64,000 bases of DNA from Peribacillus glennii (GTDB lineage: Bacteria; Bacillota; Bacilli; Bacillales; DSM-1321): the NCBI RefSeq assembly GCF_003429105.1, contig NZ_QVTD01000005.1:289316-353315 (forward strand), in the 5' to 3' direction. Positions 9,260-17,424 of this stretch are shown in pieces. Made by a program: the position numbers and the translations under genes. Within the stretch, counting starts at the first letter, position 1, and every line of letters begins with the position of its first letter. The notes under the pieces are model-generated. The model was not told where the DNA came from, did not search any database, and saw only the letters and a list, made by a program, of their open reading frames with translations.

Positions 9260-9316
9260 AACCATTTATTTGAGAGTTGGCAAGGTCGGCCGCCCCTGCT
9301 TTCTCTTACAATATTA

Positions 9317-9342
9317 TTATCGTCAGTTGAGATTTTCTTTTA
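9317..9342 (-). promoter_or_regulatory. Sigma-D promoter of hag
   Basis: Minus strand: TAAA (9339-9342), 14 bp, GACGATAA (9317-9324), close to TAAA-N14/15-GCCGATAT. It lies just after the csrA stop and about 100 bp before the hag start, leaving a leader long enough for the CsrA hairpin. Confidence 0.75.
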
Positions 9343-9356
9343 ATAGATTTTCGTAA

Positions 9357-9584
9357 TTATTTTTTCTTGTTCTTATTTATAAATTCCTGCAAGGCGGATA
9401 TTTCTATTGCGGCTTGTTGATTCTCTCTTAATACTTCTTCAAAAAGTTCTTTTCTAACGATTTCTATTTCCTTCGGGGCTTTAATGCCGATTTTCACCTG
9501 GTCATTTTTCGAAGAGATGATTGTTATTTCGATATCGTTGCCGATTTTGATTGTTTCTCCGTTTTTTCTTGTAAGGACGAGCAT
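9357..9584 (-). CDS. csrA: Carbon storage regulator CsrA, translational repressor
   Basis: A 75-residue RNA-binding protein with the standard CsrA start [15 protein letters not shown], then [22 protein letters not shown], the strands and loop that contact GGA. CsrA dimers bind the hag leader and block its translation; FliW titrates CsrA until flagellin is exported. The C-terminal Lys-rich extension is typical of Bacillus CsrA. The gene starts 5 bp after fliW, so both proteins of the switch are probably made from one transcript immediately upstream of their target. Confidence 0.97.
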   Translation of the reverse strand: MLVLTRKNGETIKIGNDIEITIISSKNDQVKIGIKAPKEIEIVRKELFEEVLRENQQAAIEISALQEFINKNKKK

Positions 9585-9589
9585 CTATT

Positions 9590-10036
9590 TCACCCCTTTG
9601 AAGCTTTTTTAGTTTGATGGAATATTTTATGCTTCGTTGTATATGGAGTCTGATTTAGGATGACTTGTTTCCCAATATTACTCGATTTATTTATAATAAT
9701 GGGAGCTTGGAGATTAGCGGTTGTTTTATCAAAAGGCTCTTGTACTGTCAGTATTGAATAAACCTGCACCTGATCTGGCGAATCGAGCTTCAATTGTTCG
9801 ATTGTCGCTTCATCAATTGTGAAATCATAATCTGTAAAAAAAGAAAATGGGTTGGCGATGACGAATGCAAGCTGTGCGTTCTGGATGGATTGAAGGGTCA
9901 TTAAAGTGTCATCGTCTGCTAATGGGATTATCGCAAACTTTTTTTGATCTAAGAAGCCCGGCAGTCCTCGGTCAAAGGAAATGATTTGAGTTTCCTCGAT
10001 TTCAATCTCACCGTGATATATACTTTGTATTTTCAT
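9590..10036 (-). CDS. fliW: Flagellar assembly factor FliW (CsrA antagonist)
   Basis: The 148-residue product has FliW hallmarks: YHGEIEIEETQIISFDRGLPGFLDQKKFAIIPL and LTVQEPFDKTTANLQAPIIIN. FliW binds flagellin in the cytoplasm; when flagellin is secreted, freed FliW binds CsrA allosterically and relieves repression of hag. It lies between yviE and csrA, as in B. subtilis. The second flagellin gene here has no CsrA hairpin of its own but keeps the conserved D0/D1 regions, so it could also bind FliW; that is inference. Confidence 0.96.
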   Translation of the reverse strand: MKIQSIYHGEIEIEETQIISFDRGLPGFLDQKKFAIIPLADDDTLMTLQSIQNAQLAFVIANPFSFFTDYDFTIDEATIEQLKLDSPDQVQVYSILTVQEPFDKTTANLQAPIIINKSSNIGKQVILNQTPYTTKHKIFHQTKKASKG

Positions 10037-10047
10037 TGTCTCACCCT

Positions 10048-10638
10048 TTATATAGTTTGCTCATAATTGGTTCCAACAAACTTTAAATTATCAAAATCAA
10101 CATTTAATGAATTGTACTGTTTTAAGCGTATTTCCACTTCACCAGGTTCGTAAGAAACAATAGGCTTGTTCGCTCTGTTATTCATAACAGGTTTATTGAT
10201 TTTCACATTGACTTCTACATTTCCTGGCTGATAGTCGATTGATACCGAACCATGATGGGGCACCCATCCAACATTATACTCATAAATTGGTTTGCTGCCA
10301 TTTCGTTTCGCCTGATTCGCAATGGCATTGCCTCCGTTTTCAATCTTCATTAGTTCCTCGCCGTCTCGCACTCTTCTTTCAATGCCTTCCAGCCATTTTT
10401 GTTTACCTAACTGTGCCGCCTCCTCGATGCGGCTCCCGATACTCTTTAAATCAACATCCTCTCTTGCCTTTGTCTGATCTATTGTCAATTTGGATGGGGT
10501 TCGGTTAATGGTAAGTTCGGCTTTAGGCTGCTGGATATCAAGTTCAGCTTGCGGCTGCTCGATACTCTGCCTGCCTCGTTTTGTACTTATTTCAATTAAC
10601 GCTGGGCTTGTTTGTAACCTTACTTGAGGAAAATTCAT
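10048..10638 (-). CDS. yviE: YviE/DUF6470 family protein in flagellar operon
   Basis: This 196-residue protein corresponds in position and type to B. subtilis YviE (DUF6470). The N-terminal third holds Q-P-x-A-E-L-x-I repeats (QPQAELDIQQPKAELTI), the middle is helical and Gln/Lys-rich, and the C-terminal half has repeated beta segments such as YQPGNVEVNVKI and YEPGEVEIRLKQ. No enzymatic motif is visible and its function is unknown. It sits between flgL and fliW, downstream of a hairpin that may reduce read-through from flgL. Confidence 0.85.
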   Translation of the reverse strand: MNFPQVRLQTSPALIEISTKRGRQSIEQPQAELDIQQPKAELTINRTPSKLTIDQTKAREDVDLKSIGSRIEEAAQLGKQKWLEGIERRVRDGEELMKIENGGNAIANQAKRNGSKPIYEYNVGWVPHHGSVSIDYQPGNVEVNVKINKPVMNNRANKPIVSYEPGEVEIRLKQYNSLNVDFDNLKFVGTNYEQTI

Positions 10639-10663
10639 TTTTCATCCCCTCTATCTCGGAAAA

Positions 10664-10696
10664 TTAAAAAAAAAGCCATTTCATTATGAAATAGCT
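10664..10696 (-). terminator. Terminator or attenuator between flgL and yviE
   Basis: Nine-base arms (10674-10682 and 10688-10696), one pair being U-G on the transcribed strand, are followed there by nine T. It starts directly after the flgL stop and could lower expression of yviE, fliW and csrA relative to the hook-filament junction genes. Confidence 0.72.
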
Positions 10697-10697
10697 C

Positions 10698-11582
10698 TTA
10701 TCTTAAAAAGTCTAAAAGGGTCGGCTGTATAATTCTCGAACCTACACTGAGGGCGGCCCGGTGGACACTCTCTTGCAGTGTTAAATCGGTAATCACTTTT
10801 TCAATTTCTGCATCTTCATTATCGGAAATTATACGTTTGGCCATCACTTCTTGTTGATCGATGCGTGCCTCAAGCATATCCAGGCGATTATACCTCGCAC
10901 CAAGTTCCGAACGTTCTGCTGAAAGGATGTCCATTCTATCATCAAGATTAGCCAGTTCCTGATCTAGCATTTCGATTGGTTTTTCTCCACTAAGTGCATC
11001 CTGAATATTTTGCAAGGTAGTAAATAATTCATTGCTAAAAACGTTTGTTGGCATGACATTTGCCTTCAATAGAATGCCACGGGACACTTCTACCTTATAG
11101 TCTTTCGTATTAAAATCAGCTGCAAGACTTGGTGGTTCTCCCTCAACTACCGGTGCTTTATCAACATTTGTACCGTTGAAAATAAATCTTCCGGAAACAT
11201 TCGAATTAGCAACGGTAACGATATCCTTCTTTAGCTGGTCTATTTCCATGGCGACCGCTCTCTGGTCATCTGGGGCGAGTGTACCATTTTTCCCTTGAAC
11301 AGTAAGCTCCCTGATTCGGTGGAGAGCATTATTCACCTGTTCAATTCCAGTCTCTGAGTTATCCATCCATAAATAAGCCTCGGAAAGGTTTCGCTTGTAT
11401 TGTTCGATTTCGGTCAAATTGGAACGATAATGTATCCCTTTCATAGCTACGACAGGATCATCGGAAGGCTTGGTGATTTTTTTACCGGTGGAAAGCTGGT
11501 CTTGGTAAATTCCCAATCTGTTATAGCTGTTGCTTAAATTTTTCAAAGAATTCGCTGTAAGCATGCCTTGCGTAATTCGCAT
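10698..11582 (-). CDS. flgL: Hook-filament junction protein FlgL (HAP3)
   Basis: The 294-residue protein resembles a short flagellin: MRITQGMLTANSLKNLSNSYNRLG, then QDQLSTGKKITKPSDDPVVAMKG at the N-terminus and ALSVGSRIIQPTLLDFLR at the C-terminus. FlgL forms the upper junction ring between FlgK and the filament. The length matches B. subtilis FlgL (298). It follows flgK by 10 bp. Confidence 0.96.
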   Translation of the reverse strand: MRITQGMLTANSLKNLSNSYNRLGIYQDQLSTGKKITKPSDDPVVAMKGIHYRSNLTEIEQYKRNLSEAYLWMDNSETGIEQVNNALHRIRELTVQGKNGTLAPDDQRAVAMEIDQLKKDIVTVANSNVSGRFIFNGTNVDKAPVVEGEPPSLAADFNTKDYKVEVSRGILLKANVMPTNVFSNELFTTLQNIQDALSGEKPIEMLDQELANLDDRMDILSAERSELGARYNRLDMLEARIDQQEVMAKRIISDNEDAEIEKVITDLTLQESVHRAALSVGSRIIQPTLLDFLR

Positions 11583-11592
11583 ATTTATTTAC

Positions 11593-13167
11593 CTACCTTC
11601 CTACCGTGCCCATTCCATTGATGATTTTATCAAGAAGTTCATCCTGTAATGTAATCATACGGGCAGATGCATTGTATGCGTGCTGGAACTGAATCATATT
11701 GGACATCTCTTCATCCAGTGAAACAGAGCTCATTGACATTCTACGGTCTTCAACAGCTTGGCGAAGCACTCCACTGTTGCTGGACAAACGAACAGCTTCC
11801 TGGGAATCAACGGCCATTCCACCCACAATTACTTCATAATAATTTCTTAAGTTAGAATTCATTTGATTGCCATAAACATACGGTGTATTAATTACTTCTG
11901 CCAATGCCAATACATTGGCGGCATCTCCCATTGTCGGATTCGACACACTTGCGCTGGCAATGTTATCAAGACTTTCCATAATGCTGTTATCTACTTTTAT
12001 TCTAGATGCAAAACCGGTTTTATTTCCGAGTGTTATCTGAGAATTCCCGGAGTCAGCAAAAAATGGAGGAGTAGGGTCCGTTGTCCTTTGATTCATTTGA
12101 TTCGGTGTGACACCAGCCTTATGCTGATCATTAAACTTAATTGCAAAGGTATAGGCCATGTTATCAAGTTCACTCAGCATATCTGAATAAATGCCAGTTA
12201 CCTTATCAATAGTTACCCCGTCTACCTCCTGAGTGTCACTCACATATCCATACGACTCTATAAGGGCTTGAAGCTTCCCTTGTGAACCGAGGCCCTTAAA
12301 GCCAAAGTTAGTTGTTCCAACGTCAAAGGTCTTTACTGACCCATCTGTACCATCGAAATTGACTTTGATAGGCACAGATGCGTTTATTCCAACCAATTGA
12401 CCGATTGTCGTTCCATTGTCGTTGACCATACTTATGATGGCTTTTCCTTCAGCTATCTCCGACGAATTGCCGCTATTTTTGACATAGTCTACTTTAATAT
12501 TAACCAAGGAAGACAACTGATCTATTAACCGGTCCCTTTCATCGTATAAATCGTTGGGTAAGTACCCATGTGGCTCCACATCACTTATTTGTGCATTTAC
12601 TTTATTAATTTGCTCGGTTAACGAGTTAATCTCTTTTTCGGCTACCATTATTTCATTCTTGATATCCTGTCGGACACCCTTTAATGCATCTGCCAAATAA
12701 TTAAACGTTTCTGAAACGCCAACGCCCCTTTGACGTACAACGGATCTTGCTCCTGGATTTTTAGCATTGACGGCAAGGTCCTGCAGGGATTGCCAAAACA
12801 TATCCATTGTTTTGGCTAACCCTGAATCAGAAGGTTCATTCATGATTTCTTCAATTTTTTCATAGGATTCTGCCCGCGTCTCCCAATATCCCAGCTTATT
12901 GTTTTCGCTTCGATATTGTACATCAAGAAAACTTTCCCTAACACGCTGTACTGAACCCGCTTTAACCCCGGTGCCCATCTGACCTGGCAGCATGGGTGAG
13001 TTCATGCCAATGCCCGGATAGGGCTCTGTTTGAACAAAATTTACTCTTTGACGGGTGTATCCGGGTGTATTGGCATTGGCAACATTATGCCCGGTAGTAT
13101 ATAAAGCACCTTGCTGCGTAAACATCCCGCGCCGTGCCGTTTCCAGTCCCATAAAGGTTGAACGCAT
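11593..13167 (-). CDS. flgK: Hook-filament junction protein FlgK (HAP1)
   Basis: The 524-residue protein carries the N-terminal motif MRSTFMGLETARRGMFTQQGALYTTGHNVANANTPGY-type sequence of rod/hook family proteins and the C-terminal conserved end SVSLDEEMSNMIQFQHAYNA, ARMITLQDELLDKIINGMG. FlgK forms the lower junction ring on the hook. B. subtilis FlgK is 507 residues. It is transcribed with flgN upstream and flgL downstream. Confidence 0.97.
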   Translation of the reverse strand: MRSTFMGLETARRGMFTQQGALYTTGHNVANANTPGYTRQRVNFVQTEPYPGIGMNSPMLPGQMGTGVKAGSVQRVRESFLDVQYRSENNKLGYWETRAESYEKIEEIMNEPSDSGLAKTMDMFWQSLQDLAVNAKNPGARSVVRQRGVGVSETFNYLADALKGVRQDIKNEIMVAEKEINSLTEQINKVNAQISDVEPHGYLPNDLYDERDRLIDQLSSLVNIKVDYVKNSGNSSEIAEGKAIISMVNDNGTTIGQLVGINASVPIKVNFDGTDGSVKTFDVGTTNFGFKGLGSQGKLQALIESYGYVSDTQEVDGVTIDKVTGIYSDMLSELDNMAYTFAIKFNDQHKAGVTPNQMNQRTTDPTPPFFADSGNSQITLGNKTGFASRIKVDNSIMESLDNIASASVSNPTMGDAANVLALAEVINTPYVYGNQMNSNLRNYYEVIVGGMAVDSQEAVRLSSNSGVLRQAVEDRRMSMSSVSLDEEMSNMIQFQHAYNASARMITLQDELLDKIINGMGTVGR

Positions 13168-13196
13168 GTTGGTTCCTCCGTTCCAAATATAAATGT

Positions 13197-13685
13197 CTAT
13201 GCTCTAGAATCAAACATGCTGTTCGAACCTTGCTGCTTTTGATGTGAAGGTTTGTCGTAGTTGAACTGCTGGTTTTGCGGCCGCAGCATGTCAAGTGTTA
13301 TGTTTACGAATTGCAGTGATTGGTAGATTAATTGTTGGTTTAGGTGATTTTGTTCTTTTAGTTTCACTGCTTCTTCGATTAGTTCGTCTTTTAATCTATT
13401 TAAAGCTTCAGCTTCTGTTAGTGAAGATAGTTCTATTACTCTGGTTATCGTCGACGGTTCTGCCGGCTGCCCTTTGCTTTGCAAGAAGGCCGTTACCGCT
13501 GATTGTCTTTCTTTTTCCGTCATATCGATTGCTTTTATGTGTTTTTGTTCGTCCACCAGCAGCTGGTTGAGGGCTTCGGTGTCCCCTAGCTTGACGATTT
13601 CTGTTTTTTTGTTCGCCAGTATGTTAAGGCTTTGATGTAGTTTGACCAGCTTTTCCAATGATGCAACAATTTTTTCGGCGGACAT
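13197..13685 (-). CDS. flgN: FlgN family export chaperone
   Basis: The 162-residue helical protein (MSAEKIVASLEKLVKLHQSLNILANKKTEIV) matches the size and layout of FlgN (YvyG), the chaperone for FlgK and FlgL. The C-terminal part contains NQQLIYQSLQFVNITLDML and a Gln/Asn-rich tail. It sits directly before flgK, its predicted client. The last codons are 29 bp from flgK. Confidence 0.9.
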   Translation of the reverse strand: MSAEKIVASLEKLVKLHQSLNILANKKTEIVKLGDTEALNQLLVDEQKHIKAIDMTEKERQSAVTAFLQSKGQPAEPSTITRVIELSSLTEAEALNRLKDELIEEAVKLKEQNHLNQQLIYQSLQFVNITLDMLRPQNQQFNYDKPSHQKQQGSNSMFDSRA

Positions 13686-13731
13686 TCCGTTACCCCCTCA
13701 GCTGTTTTTGGCGGTTTGGTAAACATGTGTA

Positions 13732-13764
13732 CGGACGGTCACTCAGTGCAAGGAAAACCGTCCG
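13732..13764. other. Hairpin between flgM and flgN
   Basis: CGGACGGT (13732-13739) and ACCGTCCG (13757-13764) form a perfect 8-bp stem with a 17-base loop. The T-run lies on the plus-strand side, not after the hairpin in the flgM-flgN direction, so it looks more like an RNA-stability or processing structure than a terminator. Confidence 0.5.
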
Positions 13765-13772
13765 CTTTTTCT

Positions 13773-14036
13773 CTATTTGTTAAAGTAAAAATCGATGATG
13801 CTTTTGGCTGTCGCGCGCGGATCCACCTTGTATGTGCCGTTCTCAATTTGGACCTTTAACTCTTCTACCCTTGCTTGCCTTTGCTCCGGGATTTGCGATG
13901 AATGCTGGAGATCTTTTGCCTGTGTTGAAATCTCCAATTTGTCAGCCTTCATGCCGGATCCTTTTGTTTTATCTATTTTGTTGTATTGGCGATTGTAAGG
14001 GTTAACCCCTGAAGAACCAATGTTATTAATTTTCAT
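13773..14036 (-). CDS. flgM: Anti-sigma-D factor FlgM
   Basis: The 87-residue protein begins MKINNIGSSGVNPYNRQ and ends VDPRATAKSIIDFYFNK, the usual FlgM form with a flexible N-terminus and a C-terminal sigma-binding helix. FlgM holds sigma-D inactive until it is secreted or consumed after hook completion, so it controls hag, flgM itself and the other sigma-D promoters found here. B. subtilis FlgM is 88 residues. It is preceded by a well-formed sigma-D promoter and separated from yvyF by a terminator. Confidence 0.95.
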   Translation of the reverse strand: MKINNIGSSGVNPYNRQYNKIDKTKGSGMKADKLEISTQAKDLQHSSQIPEQRQARVEELKVQIENGTYKVDPRATAKSIIDFYFNK

Positions 14037-14081
14037 TTTGCAGCCCTCTCTTTCGACCGAATACTATTCTCCCTGATTATT

Positions 14082-14108
14082 ATATCGGTTGTGCGTTCAT
14101 TTTTTTTA
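14082..14108 (-). promoter_or_regulatory. Sigma-D promoter of flgM
   Basis: Minus strand: TAAA (14105-14108), exactly 15 bp, ACCGATAT (14082-14089), one mismatch from consensus. It lies 46 bp upstream of the flgM start. It gives sigma-D autoregulation of its own inhibitor, as known in B. subtilis. Confidence 0.88.
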
Positions 14109-14532
14109 AATGTTAATAAGAGTTTTTGTTGACAAGTTTTTCAAATACGCTGTCGAAGCAGGACTTTTGAAGTGGAAGAGGATTTAATATCCGGTTTATT
14201 ATCCGTTAAAAGTCATGAAAAACCGGAGTGTCTCACTAAAGTATTTCCCCATGGGTGGAATTAAAATAAGAATAATGAACTAAAAAATGCTCATCTTTTT
14301 TTGCAGATGGGCATTTTCCATACATTATGATTTTATTTTTTTCTTTTTGTCTTTTGTTTTACCTTCTGGTTGTCGTACATCAATAACGAGCCGGTGTTCT
14401 TTTACCACCTTCTGAAGATGGTCGGTACTGCTTTTTAATTCAGTCAAAACGCTTAGACTATAGCACCCGTTGTACACACTTGAGATGAAGTAAACCCGGC
14501 TAATAATCCCCTAAATGCAATTATAACGTTTT
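14109..14532. other. Gap between flgM promoter and yvyF
   Basis: Apart from the terminator at 14278-14317, I see no gene. A Lys-rich frame on the minus strand around 14325-14450 is broken by a five-A run and has no ribosome site. Confidence 0.6.
14278..14317 (-). terminator. Terminator downstream of yvyF
   Basis: Thirteen-base arms (14284-14296 and 14305-14317) with one U-G pair are followed on the minus strand by six T. It separates the comF-yvyF transcript from flgM. Confidence 0.78.
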
Positions 14533-14943
14533 TCAATCCCGATGCGTAAAATAAGCACCCTTTTTATCCCGTTCTTCTATTTCCCGACGGCGTGCTTCAT
14601 CTTGTTCGTGGTGTTTGAGCTCGGACTGGAGGCTGTTCTTGCATTCAGCACACATCCTGCCTTCACGGATGGTTTTGCCACATTTTTCGCATGGTATTCC
14701 TAAATTGGGAAACTGGGTTGTCCTTAGTTTTCCGGTTTTTATGAACTTCAGGATTAAATCCTCTTCAACTCCTGTAGCTTCTACCACCTGAGATAGCACG
14801 GCAGTCCGGTTTTCCCGCTTCCGGATATACTGATAAACCAATTCAAATTTCTTTTCTTCTTCTTTATAGCAAGCATCGCACACATCGCGGAATTTATTTT
14901 TGACAAATAGTGCATCACAGCTTGGACAGTTCGATAATTCCAT
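14533..14943 (-). CDS. yvyF: YvyF family flagellar-operon protein
   Basis: The 136-residue protein has two zinc-finger-like Cys pairs, CPSCDALF...CDACYKE near the N-terminus and CEKCGKTIREGRMCAEC near residue 95, flanking a helix-turn-helix-like middle (VEATGVEEDLILKFIKTGKL). It is the YvyF type found before flgM in Bacillus flagellar operons. Function is not established; the layout suggests nucleic-acid or protein binding. It is followed by a terminator and then the flgM promoter. Confidence 0.85.
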   Translation of the reverse strand: MELSNCPSCDALFVKNKFRDVCDACYKEEEKKFELVYQYIRKRENRTAVLSQVVEATGVEEDLILKFIKTGKLRTTQFPNLGIPCEKCGKTIREGRMCAECKNSLQSELKHHEQDEARRREIEERDKKGAYFTHRD

Positions 14944-15040
14944 TACTTCTTCCCCCTATAGCGGAAACTTCTTTTCCTTATGCATTTTATATCGAACGTT
15001 TGTGAGGGAAAATTTAGGCCTTATGAATATATTTTCAAAG

Positions 15041-15742
15041 TTAACGGGCTAAAGTAAGAGAATATATTTCTTCAGCTCCCGATTGTTTAAGGATTTTTGC
15101 GGCGTGCCTCAGGGTGGAACCGGTTGTGTAGATGTCATCGATGAGAAGAATTTTTTTGCCTTTAATCGTGTCAGGGCCTGTCACCTTAAATACTTGCGCC
15201 AGCCTAATTCGCTCTTCTCTCGATTTTTTGGACTGCTTTTCCGTGTGGGTTCGCAATAACGCGTCGTATGTTTTCAGACCAGCCGTTTCAGCTAACGCTT
15301 TTGCCTGGTTGAAGCCTCGTTCCGCCATGCGCTCATTGCTCAATGGGATAGGAACTATAATATCATGGCTCATGTGCTCTATTTTTTCTGCCACAAATGA
15401 TGCAAAGGCTTCGGCCAAAGCGTAATCCCCGCGATATTTAAACTTCGCAATTGTTTCTTTTAAAAAATCGTTGTAATGGAAGAGCGAAATGTTTGCAGAT
15501 AAAAATCCTCTCCATTCACTGTCATTTTCCCATCGCACACAATCGAGGCATAGCCCATCCTGTTGATACTTTTCCTCAAGCTCCCGTGAACACATTTTGC
15601 ATCTTTCCCCGGAAAGAAACGCCAGCTTCCCTCTACAGTCGCTGCAAATTTTTTCATTATCAGACGACACCCAAATATCTTTCCAGGAAAAGACAGATTC
15701 GACTTCTTCATTACATATGAGGCATTTCTTAATTTTAAACAT
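15041..15742 (-). CDS. comFC: Competence protein ComFC, phosphoribosyltransferase family
   Basis: ComFC works with ComFA during uptake of single-stranded DNA in competent cells. The 233-residue product has an N-terminal zinc-binding region with four Cys pairs (CLIC, CSDC, CKMC, CLDC) and a C-terminal phosphoribosyltransferase fold with ILLIDDIYTTGSTL. I start it at ATG 15740-15742, which overlaps the comFA stop by 8 bases and gives translational coupling; an upstream in-frame start at 15772 would add ten residues inside comFA. comFB, found between the two genes in B. subtilis, is absent. Confidence 0.92.
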   Translation of the reverse strand: MFKIKKCLICNEEVESVFSWKDIWVSSDNEKICSDCRGKLAFLSGERCKMCSRELEEKYQQDGLCLDCVRWENDSEWRGFLSANISLFHYNDFLKETIAKFKYRGDYALAEAFASFVAEKIEHMSHDIIVPIPLSNERMAERGFNQAKALAETAGLKTYDALLRTHTEKQSKKSREERIRLAQVFKVTGPDTIKGKKILLIDDIYTTGSTLRHAAKILKQSGAEEIYSLTLAR

Positions 15743-17201
15743 CCAGAAGGCCTCGGTTTCGGGCTTCTTCATTCATGCCCTGGATATGCCTGATGGCCTG
15801 TACCATGTCATTGCTTTTTCCATAATGAAAAAAAGTGACCGTTCCAGTTGGATGTTTTGCGCTCCTGCCGACCCGGCCGGCGATTTGGACAAGCGCACTT
15901 TCGCTGAAAACCCCATGTTCCGAGCCGATCACTGCTACATCCAGCTTTGGAATGGTCACACCGCGTTCCAAAATGGTAGTGGTCAATAATCCTGGTATCC
16001 GCCCCTCTCTGAGCGATGTTACTTTTTCCTTCCGTTTAGCATCCTGGGAGTGGACTGCAAGCAGGCCTCTGTTGAGCTGCTGAAATAATGGAAGGGCTTG
16101 TTCCATCACTTTAATGCTCGGAAAAAATAATAGAATCGGGGTTTTAGATTTAAGTCGTGTTTCTACCCATTCAGCTATGATGGGAGGAATGTTTTTGTTC
16201 TCTAATTGCTTTTTCCAGTTTCCGCACCAGTGCATAGTTGGAATCGGGATAGGATGCCGGTGGAAGCGAGCCGGGATCGTAACGGCCTGGAGTTTGCGAT
16301 TCGCATAGGCTATTTTCATTTTCTTTGAAGGAGTCGCTGTTAACAGGATGGTTGCGGAAGTTTCTTTTTTGGCTTTGTTGACGGCAAACTGCAGTGATGT
16401 GTCCATGGAATAGGGAAAGGCGTCTACCTCGTCAATGATGATGGCATCGAAGGCCTCCTTGAACCGGAAAAGCTGGTGGGTGGTGGAGACTGTGAGAGGG
16501 GCAGGGCGGTGTCTGTCTTCACTGCCGCCATAGAGGGCAGATACCTCGATAAGTGGAAAGGCTTTTTTTAGCCTCGGGGCAAGCTCCAGGACAACATCGG
16601 TGCGCGGCGTTGCAATGCAGAGTCTTTTTCCTGACAAAAGCGCGGCTTCAATTCCTTTGAACAGGACTTCCGTTTTCCCGGCGCCACATACTGCCCAGAA
16701 TAGAAGCTCCTCATTAGTGTGGATGGCGGATGTGACCCGTTCCGAAGCAGCTTTCTGTCCTTCTGACAGAGTTCCTTCCCATACCAGCACGTTTGCCGGA
16801 ATGTCGAAGCAGAATTTCGGGCCGCACCATGAATACAATATGGTGCATTCACTGACCCTGCCCATCATGATGCATGCCCGGCAATAGGCACACGATTTGC
16901 CGCAGCGGCTGCATGGGAATTTATAAAACATGGATGGTTCTTTATTTCCGCAACGCGTGCAATAATAGCGGCCTTCATCCTTTGTTAGCCCGGGAGTTGA
17001 AGAGACGTAGCCATTTTCAACATGGTCATCGAGAACTTTAAAAGGTATCTCTTCAGGAAGCAGAAGACGGCCATAGAGATGCTGCTGGAGTTCAGGTGAA
17101 TATTCGAAGGCTGGATTAAGCGGGATGGATTTCTTGGGTGAGGCTATTCTAGCAGGGGAAGCTGACGGAGAAGAGAACATGGAAATGAATTTTTGCAACA
17201 A
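15735..17201 (-). CDS. comFA: Competence helicase-like protein ComFA
   Basis: ComFA is a DEAD-box-type ATPase driving DNA across the membrane through ComEC. The 488-residue product has a Cys-rich finger (CTRCGNKEPSMFYKFPCSRC, then CAYCRACI, about 75-110), Walker A (CGAGKTEVLF), a DEVD Walker B (IIIDEVDAF), motif III (LTATPS) and helicase C-terminal motifs (TTILERGVTIPKLD, QIAGRVGRS). B. subtilis ComFA is 463. The start is TTG 17199-17201, nine bases after GGAGG. The reading frame overlaps comFC. Confidence 0.95.
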   Translation of the reverse strand: MLQKFISMFSSPSASPARIASPKKSIPLNPAFEYSPELQQHLYGRLLLPEEIPFKVLDDHVENGYVSSTPGLTKDEGRYYCTRCGNKEPSMFYKFPCSRCGKSCAYCRACIMMGRVSECTILYSWCGPKFCFDIPANVLVWEGTLSEGQKAASERVTSAIHTNEELLFWAVCGAGKTEVLFKGIEAALLSGKRLCIATPRTDVVLELAPRLKKAFPLIEVSALYGGSEDRHRPAPLTVSTTHQLFRFKEAFDAIIIDEVDAFPYSMDTSLQFAVNKAKKETSATILLTATPSKKMKIAYANRKLQAVTIPARFHRHPIPIPTMHWCGNWKKQLENKNIPPIIAEWVETRLKSKTPILLFFPSIKVMEQALPLFQQLNRGLLAVHSQDAKRKEKVTSLREGRIPGLLTTTILERGVTIPKLDVAVIGSEHGVFSESALVQIAGRVGRSAKHPTGTVTFFHYGKSNDMVQAIRHIQGMNEEARNRGLLDV

Positions 17202-17271
17202 AAATGAAGACCTCCTTTGTATTTGTCATTACCAGTATTCGATGTGTTTTTGCTATTTACCTCTATTTCTA

Positions 17272-17302
17272 ATAAAAATGTCCCGCCGGGAGGGCAGGAC
17301 AT
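17272..17302 (-). terminator. Terminator downstream of degV
   Basis: ATGTCC (17278-17283) and GGACAT (17297-17302), with an internal GCC/GGC, form a stem followed on the minus strand by TTTTTATT. It lies about 120 bp after degV and before comFA, so comFA has its own promoter, which I could not identify with confidence (no convincing ComK box). Confidence 0.65.
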
Positions 17303-17424
17303 CAATAAGCAAAATTTATGATAGCTAAATGATAGTGATAGTCTAGATAAATCGCCGGGAACTCTTGTTTGCAGCCACATTAAAATTGTAGCCAAAGCCT
17401 TAATAAACACCGACTTCTACGTAC

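Noticed and set aside
14325..14515. Lys-rich minus-strand reading stretch between yvyF and flgM
   Set aside because: Careful base counting shows the frame is broken at a five-A run, and no start signal is present.
17202..17277. ComK box before comFA
   Set aside because: No AAAA-N5-TTTT pair with proper spacing could be found by eye.
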